Positions 40,031 through 48,945 of a stretch of 64,000 nucleotides of DNA are shown piece after piece; the stretch's first letter is position 1, and every line of letters begins with the position of its first letter. The position numbers were made by a program, and so were the translations under genes. Under the pieces are notes generated by a model. The model did no database searches, had not been told where the DNA came from, and saw nothing but the letters and a program-made list of their open reading frames with translations. This stretch comes from Paracoccus aeridis. GTDB lineage: Bacteria; Pseudomonadota; Alphaproteobacteria; Rhodobacterales; Rhodobacteraceae. The stretch covers positions 124,001 to 188,000 of the forward strand of contig NZ_SELD02000006.1 of NCBI RefSeq assembly GCF_004923205.2, in the 5' to 3' direction.

Positions 40031-42211
40031 ATGAAACTGCCCCTGACCTTCTGTTCCGTCCTGGCGCTGGTCGCCGCCGCCCCGGCGCTGGCCGCGCCCA
40101 CGTTCAACCGCGTGGCCTCGTTCCCGACCGTCGCCAACATGGCCGCGGGCGAGGATACCGCGCGCGAGACCTCGGCCGAGATCATGACCGCGACCGAGGA
40201 CGGCAGCACGCTGATCTATTCCGACAGCCCGCTGGGCGTGATCGGCCGCATCGACATCACCGATCCCCTCGCGCCGAAGCCGCTCGGCAACATCGACATG
40301 GACGGCGAGCCGACCACCACCGTGGTCGCGGGCAACACCGCCTTCGTGGGCGTGAACACGTCGGAATCGTTCACCGAGCCTTCGGGCGCGCTGCGGACGG
40401 TGGACCTTGGCACCGGCACCGTCACCGAAAGCTGCGACCTGGGCGGCCAGCCGGACGCGGTCGCGAGGAACGCGGACGGATCGCTTCTGGCGGTCGCGAT
40501 CGAGAACGAGCGCGACGAGGACGTGAACGACGGCGCCCTGCCCCAGATGCCGGCCGGGTTCGTGGTCACGGTCCCGGTGCGTGACGGCAGGGCGGACTGC
40601 GCCGGGCTGACCCGCATCGACCTGACGGGCCTCGCCGAGATCGGGGCCGAGGATCCCGAGCCCGAATACCTGGCGTTCAACGACGCGGGCGAGATCGTCG
40701 TCACGCTGCAGGAAAACAACCACATCGTGGTGATCGGCGCCGACGGCAAGGTCGCGTCCCATTTCAGCGCCGGCGCGGTCGACCTGACCGGCATCGACAC
40801 GGAAGACGACGGCAGGTTCGACTTCACGGGCGAGCAGAAGGGCCGCCTGCGCGAGCCGGACGCGGTTGCCTGGATTGACGGGGACCACTTCGTCACCGCG
40901 AACGAAGGCGACTGGAACGGCGGCGCGCGCGGCTTCACCGTCTGGAACAGGGACGGCACGGTGGTCTACGAGGACGGCGGCAGGTTCGAGCAGACGATCG
41001 TCGCGACCGGCCACTATCCCGACGGCCGGTCCGACAACAAGGGCGTCGAGCCCGAGGCGGTGATCGTGTCCGACTGGAACGGCACGCCGCTGATGTTTGT
41101 CGCGTCCGAACGCGCCAGCATCGTCGGCGTCTACGACATGACGGACCCGGCGGAACCGAAGCAGCTGCAACTGCTGCCGTCCGGCATCGGCCCGGAAGGG
41201 CTGGTCGCCATTCCCCGGCGCGGCCTGTTCGCCACCGCGAACGAGACCGACCTGGGCGAGGACGGCGCCGCGCGCGCCCACGTCATGCTGTTCCAGGCGG
41301 GCGACGCCCCGGCGGCATGGCCCACGATCACGTCGGAAGGCGCCAGCGACGGCGATGGCGACGGCGACGGCCCGCTCGGCTGGGGCGCCCTGTCCGGCCT
41401 GACGGTGGATCCCGCGAACCCGGCGCGGCTGTTCGCCGTCAGCGACAGCGCCTTCGACGCGATGCCCTCGATCTACAGCATCGACGCGGGCCAGACCCTG
41501 GCCCGCATCACCGCCCGCATGACCGTCACCCGCGACGGCAAGCCCGCGGGGAAGCTGGACCTCGAAGGGATAGCGGCGGACGGCGAGGGCGGCTTCTGGC
41601 TCGCGTCCGAGGGCGACGCCGAGAAGGAGGTCCCGCACGCCGTTCTCCACGTTGACGGCACCGGTGCGATCACGCAGGAATTCCCCCTGCCCGATGCGCT
41701 GGCCGTTGACGCCACCCGCTTCGGCTTCGAAGGCGTGGCGCTGGTCGACGGCAAGCTGTGGCTCGCCGTGCAGCGCGAGTGGAAGGACGATCCCGAGGGA
41801 CGGACGAAGCTTCTGCGGCTGGACCCCACGACGGGCGACTGGGCGGGCGTCCGCTATCCGCTGGAAAGCGGCGACGGCTGGGTCGGGCTGTCGGAGATCG
41901 CGGCGCATGGCGGCGACCTCTACCTCCTCGAACGGGACAACCTGATCGGGGATCTGGCGGCGCTGAAGCAGATCACGCGGGTGAGCCTTGCGGACATCGA
42001 GCCCGCGGCGCTCGGTGGCGACCTGCCGGTGGTCGAAAAGAAGGTCGTCCGCGACCTGATCCCCGACCTGAAGGCGGCTGGCGGCTATGTCGTTGACAAG
42101 GTCGAGGGCATGGCCATCGCGCCGGACGGAACCGTCCATGTCGTCACCGACAACGACGGCACCGACGACAGCTCGGGCGAGACGCTCTACTGGACGTTCA
42201 AGCTGCCGTAA
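40031..42211 (+). CDS. Secreted two-domain protein: choice-of-anchor-I propeller plus phytase-like esterase domain
   Basis: This 726-residue exported protein has a signal peptide (KLPLTFCSVLALVAAAPALA). Residues about 30-440 form repeated beta-propeller-type sequence. The hallmark EPEYLAFNDAGEIVVTLQENN is that of choice-of-anchor-I proteins. Residues about 445-726 match the esterase-like phytase domain (GALSGLTVDPANPARLFAVSDS, LEGIAADGEGGFWLASEGD, VEGMAIAPDGTVHVVTDNDG). That domain type probably binds metals and acts on phosphate esters, but the activity is unproven. It converges on the ugp operon, which suggests a role in acquiring phosphorylated compounds. Confidence 0.87.
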   Translation: MKLPLTFCSVLALVAAAPALAAPTFNRVASFPTVANMAAGEDTARETSAEIMTATEDGSTLIYSDSPLGVIGRIDITDPLAPKPLGNIDMDGEPTTTVVAGNTAFVGVNTSESFTEPSGALRTVDLGTGTVTESCDLGGQPDAVARNADGSLLAVAIENERDEDVNDGALPQMPAGFVVTVPVRDGRADCAGLTRIDLTGLAEIGAEDPEPEYLAFNDAGEIVVTLQENNHIVVIGADGKVASHFSAGAVDLTGIDTEDDGRFDFTGEQKGRLREPDAVAWIDGDHFVTANEGDWNGGARGFTVWNRDGTVVYEDGGRFEQTIVATGHYPDGRSDNKGVEPEAVIVSDWNGTPLMFVASERASIVGVYDMTDPAEPKQLQLLPSGIGPEGLVAIPRRGLFATANETDLGEDGAARAHVMLFQAGDAPAAWPTITSEGASDGDGDGDGPLGWGALSGLTVDPANPARLFAVSDSAFDAMPSIYSIDAGQTLARITARMTVTRDGKPAGKLDLEGIAADGEGGFWLASEGDAEKEVPHAVLHVDGTGAITQEFPLPDALAVDATRFGFEGVALVDGKLWLAVQREWKDDPEGRTKLLRLDPTTGDWAGVRYPLESGDGWVGLSEIAAHGGDLYLLERDNLIGDLAALKQITRVSLADIEPAALGGDLPVVEKKVVRDLIPDLKAAGGYVVDKVEGMAIAPDGTVHVVTDNDGTDDSSGETLYWTFKLP

Positions 42212-42233
42212 GCGGCCCCTGTCCGGAACCGGG

Positions 42234-42257
42234 AACGGCGCTGAGAGATGCGCCGTT
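42234..42257 (+). terminator. Intrinsic terminator after the phytase-like gene
   Basis: AACGGCGC (42234-42241) pairs with GCGCCGTT (42250-42257) around an 8-base loop, and the second arm runs into a TTTT tract ending at 42259. It lies 22 bases past the stop codon, between converging genes. Confidence 0.75.
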
Positions 42258-42327
42258 TTCCGTCTCGCGATCATCCGCGCAAAGGTTGCACGCCCGGCTG
42301 CGTGTCCCACGGCGCGCCGGGCCTAGG

Positions 42328-43404
42328 TCAGGCGCCCCGGGCCGGCTCGAAGCGCCTGCCGGTCTCGACGGAGAACAGATGCAGGCGGCTTTCGTGGGGC
42401 AGGACGCCCAGGCGATCACCGCGCTTCGCCGCAGAGTTGCCCGGCAGTCTGACGGTCATCGGGACGTCCGTGCCCTCGATCACGCCATAGCCGAACGCAT
42501 CCGCCCCCAGGCGTTCGAGCGAGCGCAGCTCGACCGGGATCGCGCCCTCCGTGGCCCCGGCAAGCCGCAGGTCCTCGGGCCGCAGGCCCAGCCGAAACTG
42601 GCCCCCGGCGGGCAGGCCCGGCAGGGACAGGCGCCGACCGCCCGGAAGGATCGCCGCACCGTCGCCGACGCTTACGGTCAGGATGTTCATGGCGGGCGAT
42701 CCGATGAACCCGGCCACGAACTCGCTCGCCGGGCGCTCATAGACTTCGAGCGGCGTCCCGATCTGGTCGGCGATCCCGCTGTTCATCACGATCAGCCGGT
42801 CGGCCAGCGTCATCGCCTCGACCTGATCGTGGGTCACGTACAGCGTCGTCTGCCCGGTCCGCAGGTGCATGTCCTTGATCTGCAGGCGCATCTGCAGCCG
42901 CAGCTTGGCGTCGAGGTTCGACAGCGGCTCGTCCAGCAGAAAGGCCGCCGGCTCGCGCACCAGGGCCCGGCCCATGGCCACCCGCTGGCGCTGGCCGCCG
43001 GAAAGCGCGCGCGGCTTGCGGTCTAGGTACGGCTCGAGCTCCAGCATCTTCGCCGCGCGGGCGAGGCGTTGATCGATCTCGGCCCTGGGCAGCTTCGCGA
43101 TCTTCAGCCCGTAGACCATGTTCTCGCGCACGGTCATGTGCGGGTAGAGCGCGTAGTTCTGGAAGACCATGGCGATGTTGCGGTCGCGCGGTTCCAGCGC
43201 GTTGACGACCTTGCCGCCGATCTCGATCGTGCCCGACGAGATCCCCTCCAGCCCGGCCACCATCCGCAAAAGCGTGGACTTGCCGCAACCGGACGGACCC
43301 ACGATCACGACGAACTCGCCGTCGGCGATGTCCATCGTGATGCCGTGGATGACCTCCTGCCGGTCATAGGTCTTGCGGACGTCATTCAGCAGGATGCGGG
43401 CCAT
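42328..43404 (-). CDS. ugpC: Glycerol-3-phosphate ABC importer ATPase UgpC
   Basis: This 358-residue ATPase of the MalK/UgpC group has Walker [10 protein letters not shown]-loop [17 protein letters not shown], signature LSGGQRQR, Walker [14 protein letters not shown] and H-loop [14 protein letters not shown] full TOBE regulatory domain follows (about 240-358; [23 protein letters not shown]). All motifs are intact. It starts next to the ugpE stop codon and is the last gene of ugpBAEC. Confidence 0.93.
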   Translation of the reverse strand: MARILLNDVRKTYDRQEVIHGITMDIADGEFVVIVGPSGCGKSTLLRMVAGLEGISSGTIEIGGKVVNALEPRDRNIAMVFQNYALYPHMTVRENMVYGLKIAKLPRAEIDQRLARAAKMLELEPYLDRKPRALSGGQRQRVAMGRALVREPAAFLLDEPLSNLDAKLRLQMRLQIKDMHLRTGQTTLYVTHDQVEAMTLADRLIVMNSGIADQIGTPLEVYERPASEFVAGFIGSPAMNILTVSVGDGAAILPGGRRLSLPGLPAGGQFRLGLRPEDLRLAGATEGAIPVELRSLERLGADAFGYGVIEGTDVPMTVRLPGNSAAKRGDRLGVLPHESRLHLFSVETGRRFEPARGA

Positions 43405-44265
43405 TCACTTCTCCGTCTCGACAAGGCCCTTCACGAACCAGCGTTGCATCAGCACGACGACAAGAAGCGGCGGCAGGATCGCAAGGACCGAGGTGACCAT
43501 GACAAGGTTCCAGGGGGTCTCGGCATCGGCGAAGGAGATCATCTTCCTCAGCGCGATGACGATGGTGTTCATTTCGTTAGAGTTGGTGACCAGCAGCGGC
43601 CACAGGTACTGGGTCCAGCCGTAGATGAACTGGATCACGAAGATCGCCGCGACGTTGGTGAGCGACAGCGGCCACAGGATGTCCCGGAAGAAGCGCCAGG
43701 GCCCTGCCCCGTCGACGCGCGCGGCCTCCAGCAGTTCGTCCGGGATGGTCATGAAGAACTGCCGGAACAGCAGCGTCGCGGTGGCCGAGGCGATCAGCGG
43801 CAGGATCAGCCCCGCATAGGTGTCGATCAGCCCCAGGTCGACCATGACCTTGTAGGTCGGCTGGATGCGCACCTCGACCGGCAGCATCAGCGTGATGAAG
43901 ATCAGCCAGAAGGCGGCCATCCGCAGCGGGAAGCGGAAGAACACGATCGCATAGGCCGAGGCCATGCTGATCGCGATCTTGCCCACCGCGATGCCGACCG
44001 CGATCAGCGCCGTGTTGCCGAGCAGCCGCCACAGGCTGACGCCGCCGATCCGGTCGATCCCGCCCGAGAACGCATCACGGTAGTTCGCTACCCCCTCGGG
44101 CCCGGGGAGAAGCGGCAGCGGCGGTCGCAGGATCGTCTGGGTCGAGTGGGTCGAGGCGATGAACACGTAGTAGACCGGAAAGACCACCACGAAGACCCCG
44201 AGGATCATCCACAGATGGCCCCAGATCCGCGTCGCGCCGCGCGGCGCCAGGGGACTTTCAGCCAT
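43405..44265 (-). CDS. ugpE: Glycerol-3-phosphate ABC importer permease UgpE
   Basis: This 286-residue permease has six membrane helices. UgpE features are [61 protein letters not shown] and the coupling loop [22 protein letters not shown]. The ATG at 44265 overlaps the ugpA stop by eight bases; a GTG nine bases earlier also exists. It pairs with UgpA. Confidence 0.93.
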   Translation of the reverse strand: MAESPLAPRGATRIWGHLWMILGVFVVVFPVYYVFIASTHSTQTILRPPLPLLPGPEGVANYRDAFSGGIDRIGGVSLWRLLGNTALIAVGIAVGKIAISMASAYAIVFFRFPLRMAAFWLIFITLMLPVEVRIQPTYKVMVDLGLIDTYAGLILPLIASATATLLFRQFFMTIPDELLEAARVDGAGPWRFFRDILWPLSLTNVAAIFVIQFIYGWTQYLWPLLVTNSNEMNTIVIALRKMISFADAETPWNLVMVTSVLAILPPLLVVVLMQRWFVKGLVETEK

Positions 44266-45139
44266 AGTGCACACGACGCTCGATGTAGCGGAACTGGAAG
44301 GCGGTCAGCGCGATCACGATCACCATCAGGATCACCGACTGGGCCGCGGAATCGCCCATGTTCAGGTTCACGAAGCCGTCGTTGTAGACCTTGTAGACCA
44401 GCGTCTCGGTCGCCTTGCCCGGACCGCCACCCGTCACGGCGTGGATGATCCCGAAGGTGTCGAACAGCGCATAGACCGTGTTGACGACCAGCAGGAAGAA
44501 CGTCGTGGGAGCAAGCAGCGGGAACACGATCGTCCAGAAGGCGTGCCGCCGGCTCGCGCCGTCGATGGCCGCGGCTTCGAGCAGCGAGCGGGGGATCGCC
44601 TGCAGGCCCGCGACGAAGAACAGGAAATTGTAGCTGATCTGCTTCCACGTCGCCGCGGCCACGACAAGGATCATGGCATGGCTGGAATTGAGCAGCGGGT
44701 TCCAGTTGATGCCCATCTGCCGCAACGGCCAGGCCAGCGTGCCGAAGCTGGGATTGAACATGAACAGCCACAGCATCCCGGCGATGGCCGTCGCGACCGC
44801 GTAGGGCCAGATCATCAGCGTGCGATAGACGCCCCTGCCCCGGACGATCTTCTCGGCCTGCACCGCAAGGAACAGGGCGATGACCATGGGCAGGAACGCG
44901 ACGAACAGCGAGAAGACCACCGTCACCTGCAGCGCGTTCAGATAGCTCGGATCGCTGAGGACGCGCCGGAAGTTGGCCAGCCCCACGAAGGTGGAGCTGA
45001 GCCCGAACGGGTCCTCGCGCAGCGTGGACTGGCGGAACGCCTGCCCTGCCGGCCAGTAGAAGAAGATCAGGGTGACGGCCAGCTGCGGCGCAAGCAGCAG
45101 CCACGGCAGGACCTTGTGGGGAAAGACGGTTCTTTGCAT
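44258..45139 (-). CDS. ugpA: Glycerol-3-phosphate ABC importer permease UgpA
   Basis: This 293-residue permease has six membrane helices and UgpA features: [47 protein letters not shown], the coupling loop [22 protein letters not shown] and [24 protein letters not shown]. It begins 72 bases after ugpB, beyond a hairpin, and overlaps ugpE by eight bases. Confidence 0.93.
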   Translation of the reverse strand: MQRTVFPHKVLPWLLLAPQLAVTLIFFYWPAGQAFRQSTLREDPFGLSSTFVGLANFRRVLSDPSYLNALQVTVVFSLFVAFLPMVIALFLAVQAEKIVRGRGVYRTLMIWPYAVATAIAGMLWLFMFNPSFGTLAWPLRQMGINWNPLLNSSHAMILVVAAATWKQISYNFLFFVAGLQAIPRSLLEAAAIDGASRRHAFWTIVFPLLAPTTFFLLVVNTVYALFDTFGIIHAVTGGGPGKATETLVYKVYNDGFVNLNMGDSAAQSVILMVIVIALTAFQFRYIERRVHYG

Positions 45140-45168
45140 CCAGGGGGCGCTCTTGACGGAAAACGGAC

Positions 45169-45193
45169 GCGGACGGGCACCGGGCCCGTCCGC
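45169..45193 (-). terminator. Hairpin between ugpB and ugpA
   Basis: GCGGACGGGC (45169-45178) and GCCCGTCCGC (45184-45193) form a 10-bp stem with a 5-base loop, 18 bases past the ugpB stop. On the coding strand TTTT follows six bases after the stem. It may reduce read-through so that the binding protein is made in excess of the membrane subunits. Confidence 0.55.
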
Positions 45194-45211
45194 ACCAAGA
45201 AGGGGATGCCG

Positions 45212-46507
45212 TCAGCCGCCCGCAGCCTCCTTGATCGCGGCGTTGCCGCGCGTCACCGCGTTCTTCAGCGCCTCTTCCGCGGTCTGCTGGCCGGCCAGCA
45301 TCTTCTCGTATTCCTCGTTCTGGATGTCGCGAAGCTGCGGCAGGTTGGGCGCGCGCACGCCCTTGGAGTTCTCGGTCGGCGGCTTGCCCGACATTTGCAG
45401 GATCGGCGTCTCGCGTCCCGGGTTCTCGTCATAGAAGCCCGAGGACTTCGTCGCCTCGTACGCGGCCATCGTCACCGGCAGGTAGCCCGACTGCTCGTGC
45501 AGGTACTTCTGCACCTCGGTCTGCGACAGATAGTCGAAGAACGTCGCGACGCCCTTGTAGACCTCGTCCGACTTGCCCGCCATCACCCACAGCGAGGCGC
45601 CGCCGGGGGTGGTGTTCTGGGGGGCGCCCTCGGCCGTCTCGTCGTAGGGCAGCTTGCCGATGCCGTAGTTCATCCCCGACTTGACCACGTCGCCAAGGCC
45701 GCCCGAGCTTTCGGTCAGGATGCCGCATTCGCCCGAGGTGAAGTTCTGCTTCGCTTCCGACGTCCGGCCGCCATAGACCAAGACGCCTTCCTTGGCGAGG
45801 TCGGCGATTTCCTGGAAATGCTTGACGAACAGCGGCGCGTCGATCTTCAGCTCCGGGGTGCCGGCCAGGCCGTTCTCGTTGGTGGCCCACGGCACGTTGT
45901 TCCAGGCGGCGAAGTTCTCGGTGTGGATCCAGGTCAGCCAGGTCGAGGTGTAGCCGCAGGTCGCGGCGCCGCTTTCCTTGATCTTGCGGGCGGCGGCCCA
46001 CACTTCGGCCCAGGTCTGCGGCGGCGCGTTCACGTCCAGCCCGGCCTTCTCGAAGATGTCCTTGTTGTAGTACAGGATCGGCGACGACGAGTTGTACGGG
46101 AACGACAGCATCTCGCCTTCGGGGGTCGAGTAGTAGCCCACGATCCCCGGCAGGTACTGGCTCTTGTCGAAGGTGAAGCCGCCCTCGGCCAGCACCTCGG
46201 CCACGGGCTTGATGGCGCCGCCCGCGCCCATCATCACGCCGGTTCCCACGTCGAAGACCTGCATGATGTCGGGGGCCTGACCGGCGCGGAACGCGGCGAT
46301 GCCGGCGTTCAGTGTTTCGGGATAGGTGCCCTTGAAGACCGGCTTGACGACATAGTCGGACTGGCTGGCGTTGAAGTCGCCGGCGATCTTCTCGACCACC
46401 TCGGCATTCGCGCCGGTCATGGCGTGCCACCACGAAATCTCGGTCTGCGCCTGTGCGGCGAATGGCATGGCGGCAAAGCCGCAGAGCCAGAGGCTTGTCA
46501 GTTTCAT
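45212..46507 (-). CDS. ugpB: Glycerol-3-phosphate-binding periplasmic protein UgpB
   Basis: This 431-residue extracellular solute-binding protein has a signal peptide (LTSLWLCGFAAMPFAAQAQ). The mature start TEISWWHAMTGANAEVVEKIAGDFNAS is the UgpB signature, and VYKGTYPETLNAGIAAFRAG is represented by VFKGTYPETLNAGIAAFRAG. FPYNSSSPILYYNKDIFEKAG is also typical. The ATG at 46507 has GGGAG nine bases upstream. It is the first gene of ugpBAEC and imports glycerol 3-phosphate and its diesters. Confidence 0.94.
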   Translation of the reverse strand: MKLTSLWLCGFAAMPFAAQAQTEISWWHAMTGANAEVVEKIAGDFNASQSDYVVKPVFKGTYPETLNAGIAAFRAGQAPDIMQVFDVGTGVMMGAGGAIKPVAEVLAEGGFTFDKSQYLPGIVGYYSTPEGEMLSFPYNSSSPILYYNKDIFEKAGLDVNAPPQTWAEVWAAARKIKESGAATCGYTSTWLTWIHTENFAAWNNVPWATNENGLAGTPELKIDAPLFVKHFQEIADLAKEGVLVYGGRTSEAKQNFTSGECGILTESSGGLGDVVKSGMNYGIGKLPYDETAEGAPQNTTPGGASLWVMAGKSDEVYKGVATFFDYLSQTEVQKYLHEQSGYLPVTMAAYEATKSSGFYDENPGRETPILQMSGKPPTENSKGVRAPNLPQLRDIQNEEYEKMLAGQQTAEEALKNAVTRGNAAIKEAAGG

Positions 46508-46604
46508 CAGGTACTCTCCCTCTTGCGGCGTGCCTGCATGGGCATTCACCGCGACTACCGCGTCGATCCAGCGCCTGACCGTGCCTGCCCCTGGCCCGCG
46601 CCCG

Positions 46605-46633
46605 ATTAACCCGAGCGCTACCGCCCGAGTCAA
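46605..46633 (-). promoter_or_regulatory. Candidate ugpB promoter
   Basis: On the minus strand TTGACT (46633-46628) is followed after 17 bases by GTTAAT (46610-46605), matching five and four of six consensus positions. It lies about 100 bases before the ugpB start codon. Confidence 0.45.
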
Positions 46634-46730
46634 TTCTTGTCGCAGGGGTCATTCAGCAATTGCTTAACACCCCGGGTGCCTGCGGCATCCGGCGACGCTG
46701 AATCGTGCGGGTCCATGGATAGGCGCGGGT

Positions 46731-46796
46731 CGTTGCAGTTGCATGACAATCGCGCGCGACCTCGGCCGGGCGGGCCGGACGTTGTTGTTGCATGAC
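46731..46796 (+). repeat. 17-bp imperfect direct repeat, two copies
   Basis: CGTTGCAGTTGCATGAC (46731-46747) and CGTTGTTGTTGCATGAC (46780-46796) agree at 15 of 17 positions, with 49 bases from start to start. They lie in the divergent region upstream of both ugpB and the transketolase operon, which suggests a regulator binding in two steps along one DNA face or a short duplication. Confidence 0.55.
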
Positions 46797-47018
46797 CCGC
46801 CGAGGCCCGATCCGGCAATGCTCACTCGTTTGAAATCGTGCGCGGCGGCAACCAGTCCTCGGGCTGTTATATCCACGTTTTAAGCAATGAAGATGAACCG
46901 TTGCCTTCCAGCGCTACTGCGCTCACAAAGACTAGTTTTCGACACATGTCACCATGCGTTGACTTATGCCATGCGCTTGCGCAAAGATGCTTCCTGAACC
47001 TTGAGGGGAGCGCGCCCC

Positions 47019-47939
47019 GTGAGAAACAGCAAGACGGTGGAAGAGATCGCGGCCGGCATCCGCCGCCGGGTGTTCGAGCACACTATCCGCAACAATGGGG
47101 GGTATCTCAGTCAGGCGTGCTCGGCTGCCGAGCAGCTGGCGTTCCTTTACGGCGAGGCGCTGACACTTGGCGCGCCGACACTGCCGATGGTGCCACGGCC
47201 GTTCGCTGGCGTACCCTCGGCCGGAAACCCCGACTACGTCACCGGCGCGGGCTATAACGGCCCCGCGGCGCCCGGGTTCGACCGGCTCTTCATCGCGCCT
47301 GCGCATTATGCGCTGGTTGCCTATGCCACGCTGATCGAGACCGGTCGCATGGCGCCCGAGGCGCTGGAACAGTTCAACCGCGACGGATCTTCAGTCGAGA
47401 TGATCGGGGCAGAGCATTCACCGGGGATGGAGGTCCACAACGGCACCCTCGGCATCGGGCTTTCAACGGGGGCCGGGCTCGCTTGGGGGCGCAAGCGCAA
47501 GGGCGAGGCGGGGCGCGTCTGCGTCTTCATGTCGGACGGAGAGGTGCAGGAGGGGCAGACCTGGGAGGCCGTGCAGGCGGCCGTCCATCACCGCATCGAC
47601 AATTTGTGGGCGCTGATGGACGTCAATCGCCAGCAGTGCGACGGCGCGATGGACAGCGTGATGGACGTGGGTGACATCTCGGGCAAGCTGCGCGCCTTCG
47701 GCGCCGTGGTCGCGGAATGCGACGCCCACGACGTGGCCGCGCTGCGCGAAGCGGCGGCGACCCCGCACGAGGGCCGGCCGCTGGTCATCCTCGCGCACTC
47801 CTCGCCGTTCCACGGCATGGACCACCTCAGCGCGCGAATGCCACGGTTGCATTACGTCCGCTTCAAGTCCCATGCCGAGCGGGACGAGGCCAACCACGCC
47901 ATCGCCGCCCAACTGGGCATTCCGCCGGTGGAGATCTGA
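47019..47939 (+). CDS. Transketolase-like protein, N-terminal (TPP-binding) subunit
   Basis: This 306-residue stand-alone half of a transketolase covers the diphosphate-binding domain. The TPP motif is altered: MSDGEVQEGQTWEA replaces the usual GDGE, and the closing NN position reads DVNRQQCDG. HSPGMEVHNGTLGIGLSTGAG is the substrate-channel segment, also unusual. The GTG start at 47019 has GAGGGGAG eight bases upstream; a TTG at 47001 falls in that site. The partner half follows after one base, then a RuBisCO-like protein gene. Split transketolases of this kind often serve dedicated sugar catabolism; the donor ketose is unknown. Confidence 0.88.
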   Translation: MRNSKTVEEIAAGIRRRVFEHTIRNNGGYLSQACSAAEQLAFLYGEALTLGAPTLPMVPRPFAGVPSAGNPDYVTGAGYNGPAAPGFDRLFIAPAHYALVAYATLIETGRMAPEALEQFNRDGSSVEMIGAEHSPGMEVHNGTLGIGLSTGAGLAWGRKRKGEAGRVCVFMSDGEVQEGQTWEAVQAAVHHRIDNLWALMDVNRQQCDGAMDSVMDVGDISGKLRAFGAVVAECDAHDVAALREAAATPHEGRPLVILAHSSPFHGMDHLSARMPRLHYVRFKSHAERDEANHAIAAQLGIPPVEI

Positions 47940-47940
47940 G

Positions 47941-48945
47941 ATGCCGGAACTCGTCACACGTCCCTACGCCCGCGCGTTCGAGGAGTACGCCGTCCGCCAC
48001 CCGGAGGTGCTGTGCCTGTCGGCCGACCTCACCTCCAGCTGCGAGATCGACGGCTTCCGGGACCGCCACCCCGGGCAGTTCCTGTCCCTCGGAATGGCCG
48101 AACAGAACATGATGAGCTTCGCGGGCGGCCTCGGGCTCGCGGGCTTCCGGCCGTTTCTACATAGCTTCGGCGTGTTCCTGTACCGGCGGCCCTACGACCA
48201 GTTGATCGCTTCGGTCGCCTATCCGCGCCGCCCCGTGCGGCTGATGGGGTTCCTGCCCGGCATCACCACCCCGGGCGGCATGACCCACCAGGCGATCGAG
48301 GACGTGGCCGTGATGCGCGCGATCCCGAACATGACGGTCCTCGACTGCGGCGACGCGACCGAGGTGGAGAGCGTGGTAGAGGCCGCTGACGCGATCGACG
48401 GCCCGGTCTACTGCCGCATCCTGCGAGGCGAGGTGCCGCGCCTGTTCGACACGCCGCTGGCGGTCGGGCGGATGCGGGTGCTGGCCGAGGGTCGCGACGT
48501 CCTCATCGTCACCGCTGGCATCGCGACCGAGGAGGCGATGCGCGCCACCGCCGCTCTCGCCCGTGTGGGCGTGTCGATCCGGCATCTCCACGTCTCGACG
48601 CTGAAGCCGTTCGACGCTGCAACCGTGGTCGGCCACGCTGAATCGGTACACGACGGCGTTGTCACGCTGGAAAACCATGTCACCACCGGCGGCCTCGGGA
48701 GCGCGGTGGCTGAGGCGCTGGCCGAAGCCGGTCTGGCGCGTCGGCTGATCCGGCTCGGCCTTGACGACACCTTCGCGCATGGTGGCAGCCGGCCGTACCT
48801 GATGCGCCATTATGGCCTCGACGCCATTGCGCTTGTCGCGGCGGTCGAGCGGCTAACGGGACGACGGACCGGGATCGACGAGAACACGCTCGCCGACGTG
48901 CGGGTGGACGCGGTCCACTCCGCCACCAAGGCCGAGGCGCTGTGA
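47941..48945 (+). CDS. Transketolase-like protein, C-terminal subunit
   Basis: This 334-residue protein has the pyrimidine-binding and C-terminal domains of transketolase. The catalytic glutamate is in LSLGMAEQNMMSFAGGLG. Then come the region FGVFLYRRPYDQLIASVAYP, PGITTPGGMTHQAIEDVAVMRAIPNMTVLD and the C-terminal domain (VLIVTAGIATEEAMRA, VTLENHVTTGGLGSAVAEAL). It resembles the DXS/transketolase C-terminal halves. It overlaps the RuBisCO-like gene by four bases, so the three proteins are made together and probably act in sequence. Confidence 0.9.
   Translation: MPELVTRPYARAFEEYAVRHPEVLCLSADLTSSCEIDGFRDRHPGQFLSLGMAEQNMMSFAGGLGLAGFRPFLHSFGVFLYRRPYDQLIASVAYPRRPVRLMGFLPGITTPGGMTHQAIEDVAVMRAIPNMTVLDCGDATEVESVVEAADAIDGPVYCRILRGEVPRLFDTPLAVGRMRVLAEGRDVLIVTAGIATEEAMRATAALARVGVSIRHLHVSTLKPFDAATVVGHAESVHDGVVTLENHVTTGGLGSAVAEALAEAGLARRLIRLGLDDTFAHGGSRPYLMRHYGLDAIALVAAVERLTGRRTGIDENTLADVRVDAVHSATKAEAL

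Larger units (their letters stand above)
46508..47018. other. Divergent intergenic region ugpB / transketolase
   Basis: These 511 bases have no convincing gene. They hold the candidate ugpB promoter, the 17-bp direct repeat described separately, and, from about 46800, a stretch noticeably richer in A and T than its surroundings. TTGACT at 46959-46964 is a possible -35 box for the transketolase operon, but no good -10 follows. GACACATGTC near 46940 is a small dyad that contains the ATGTCA hexamer seen upstream of two other operons of the methylthioribose-type cluster. Confidence 0.5.

Noticed and set aside
46638..46655. Pho-box-like CTG-N8-CTG pattern upstream of ugpB
   Set aside because: Only the CTG triplets with 11-base spacing match; the remaining positions are poor and the distance to the candidate -10 box is too large.
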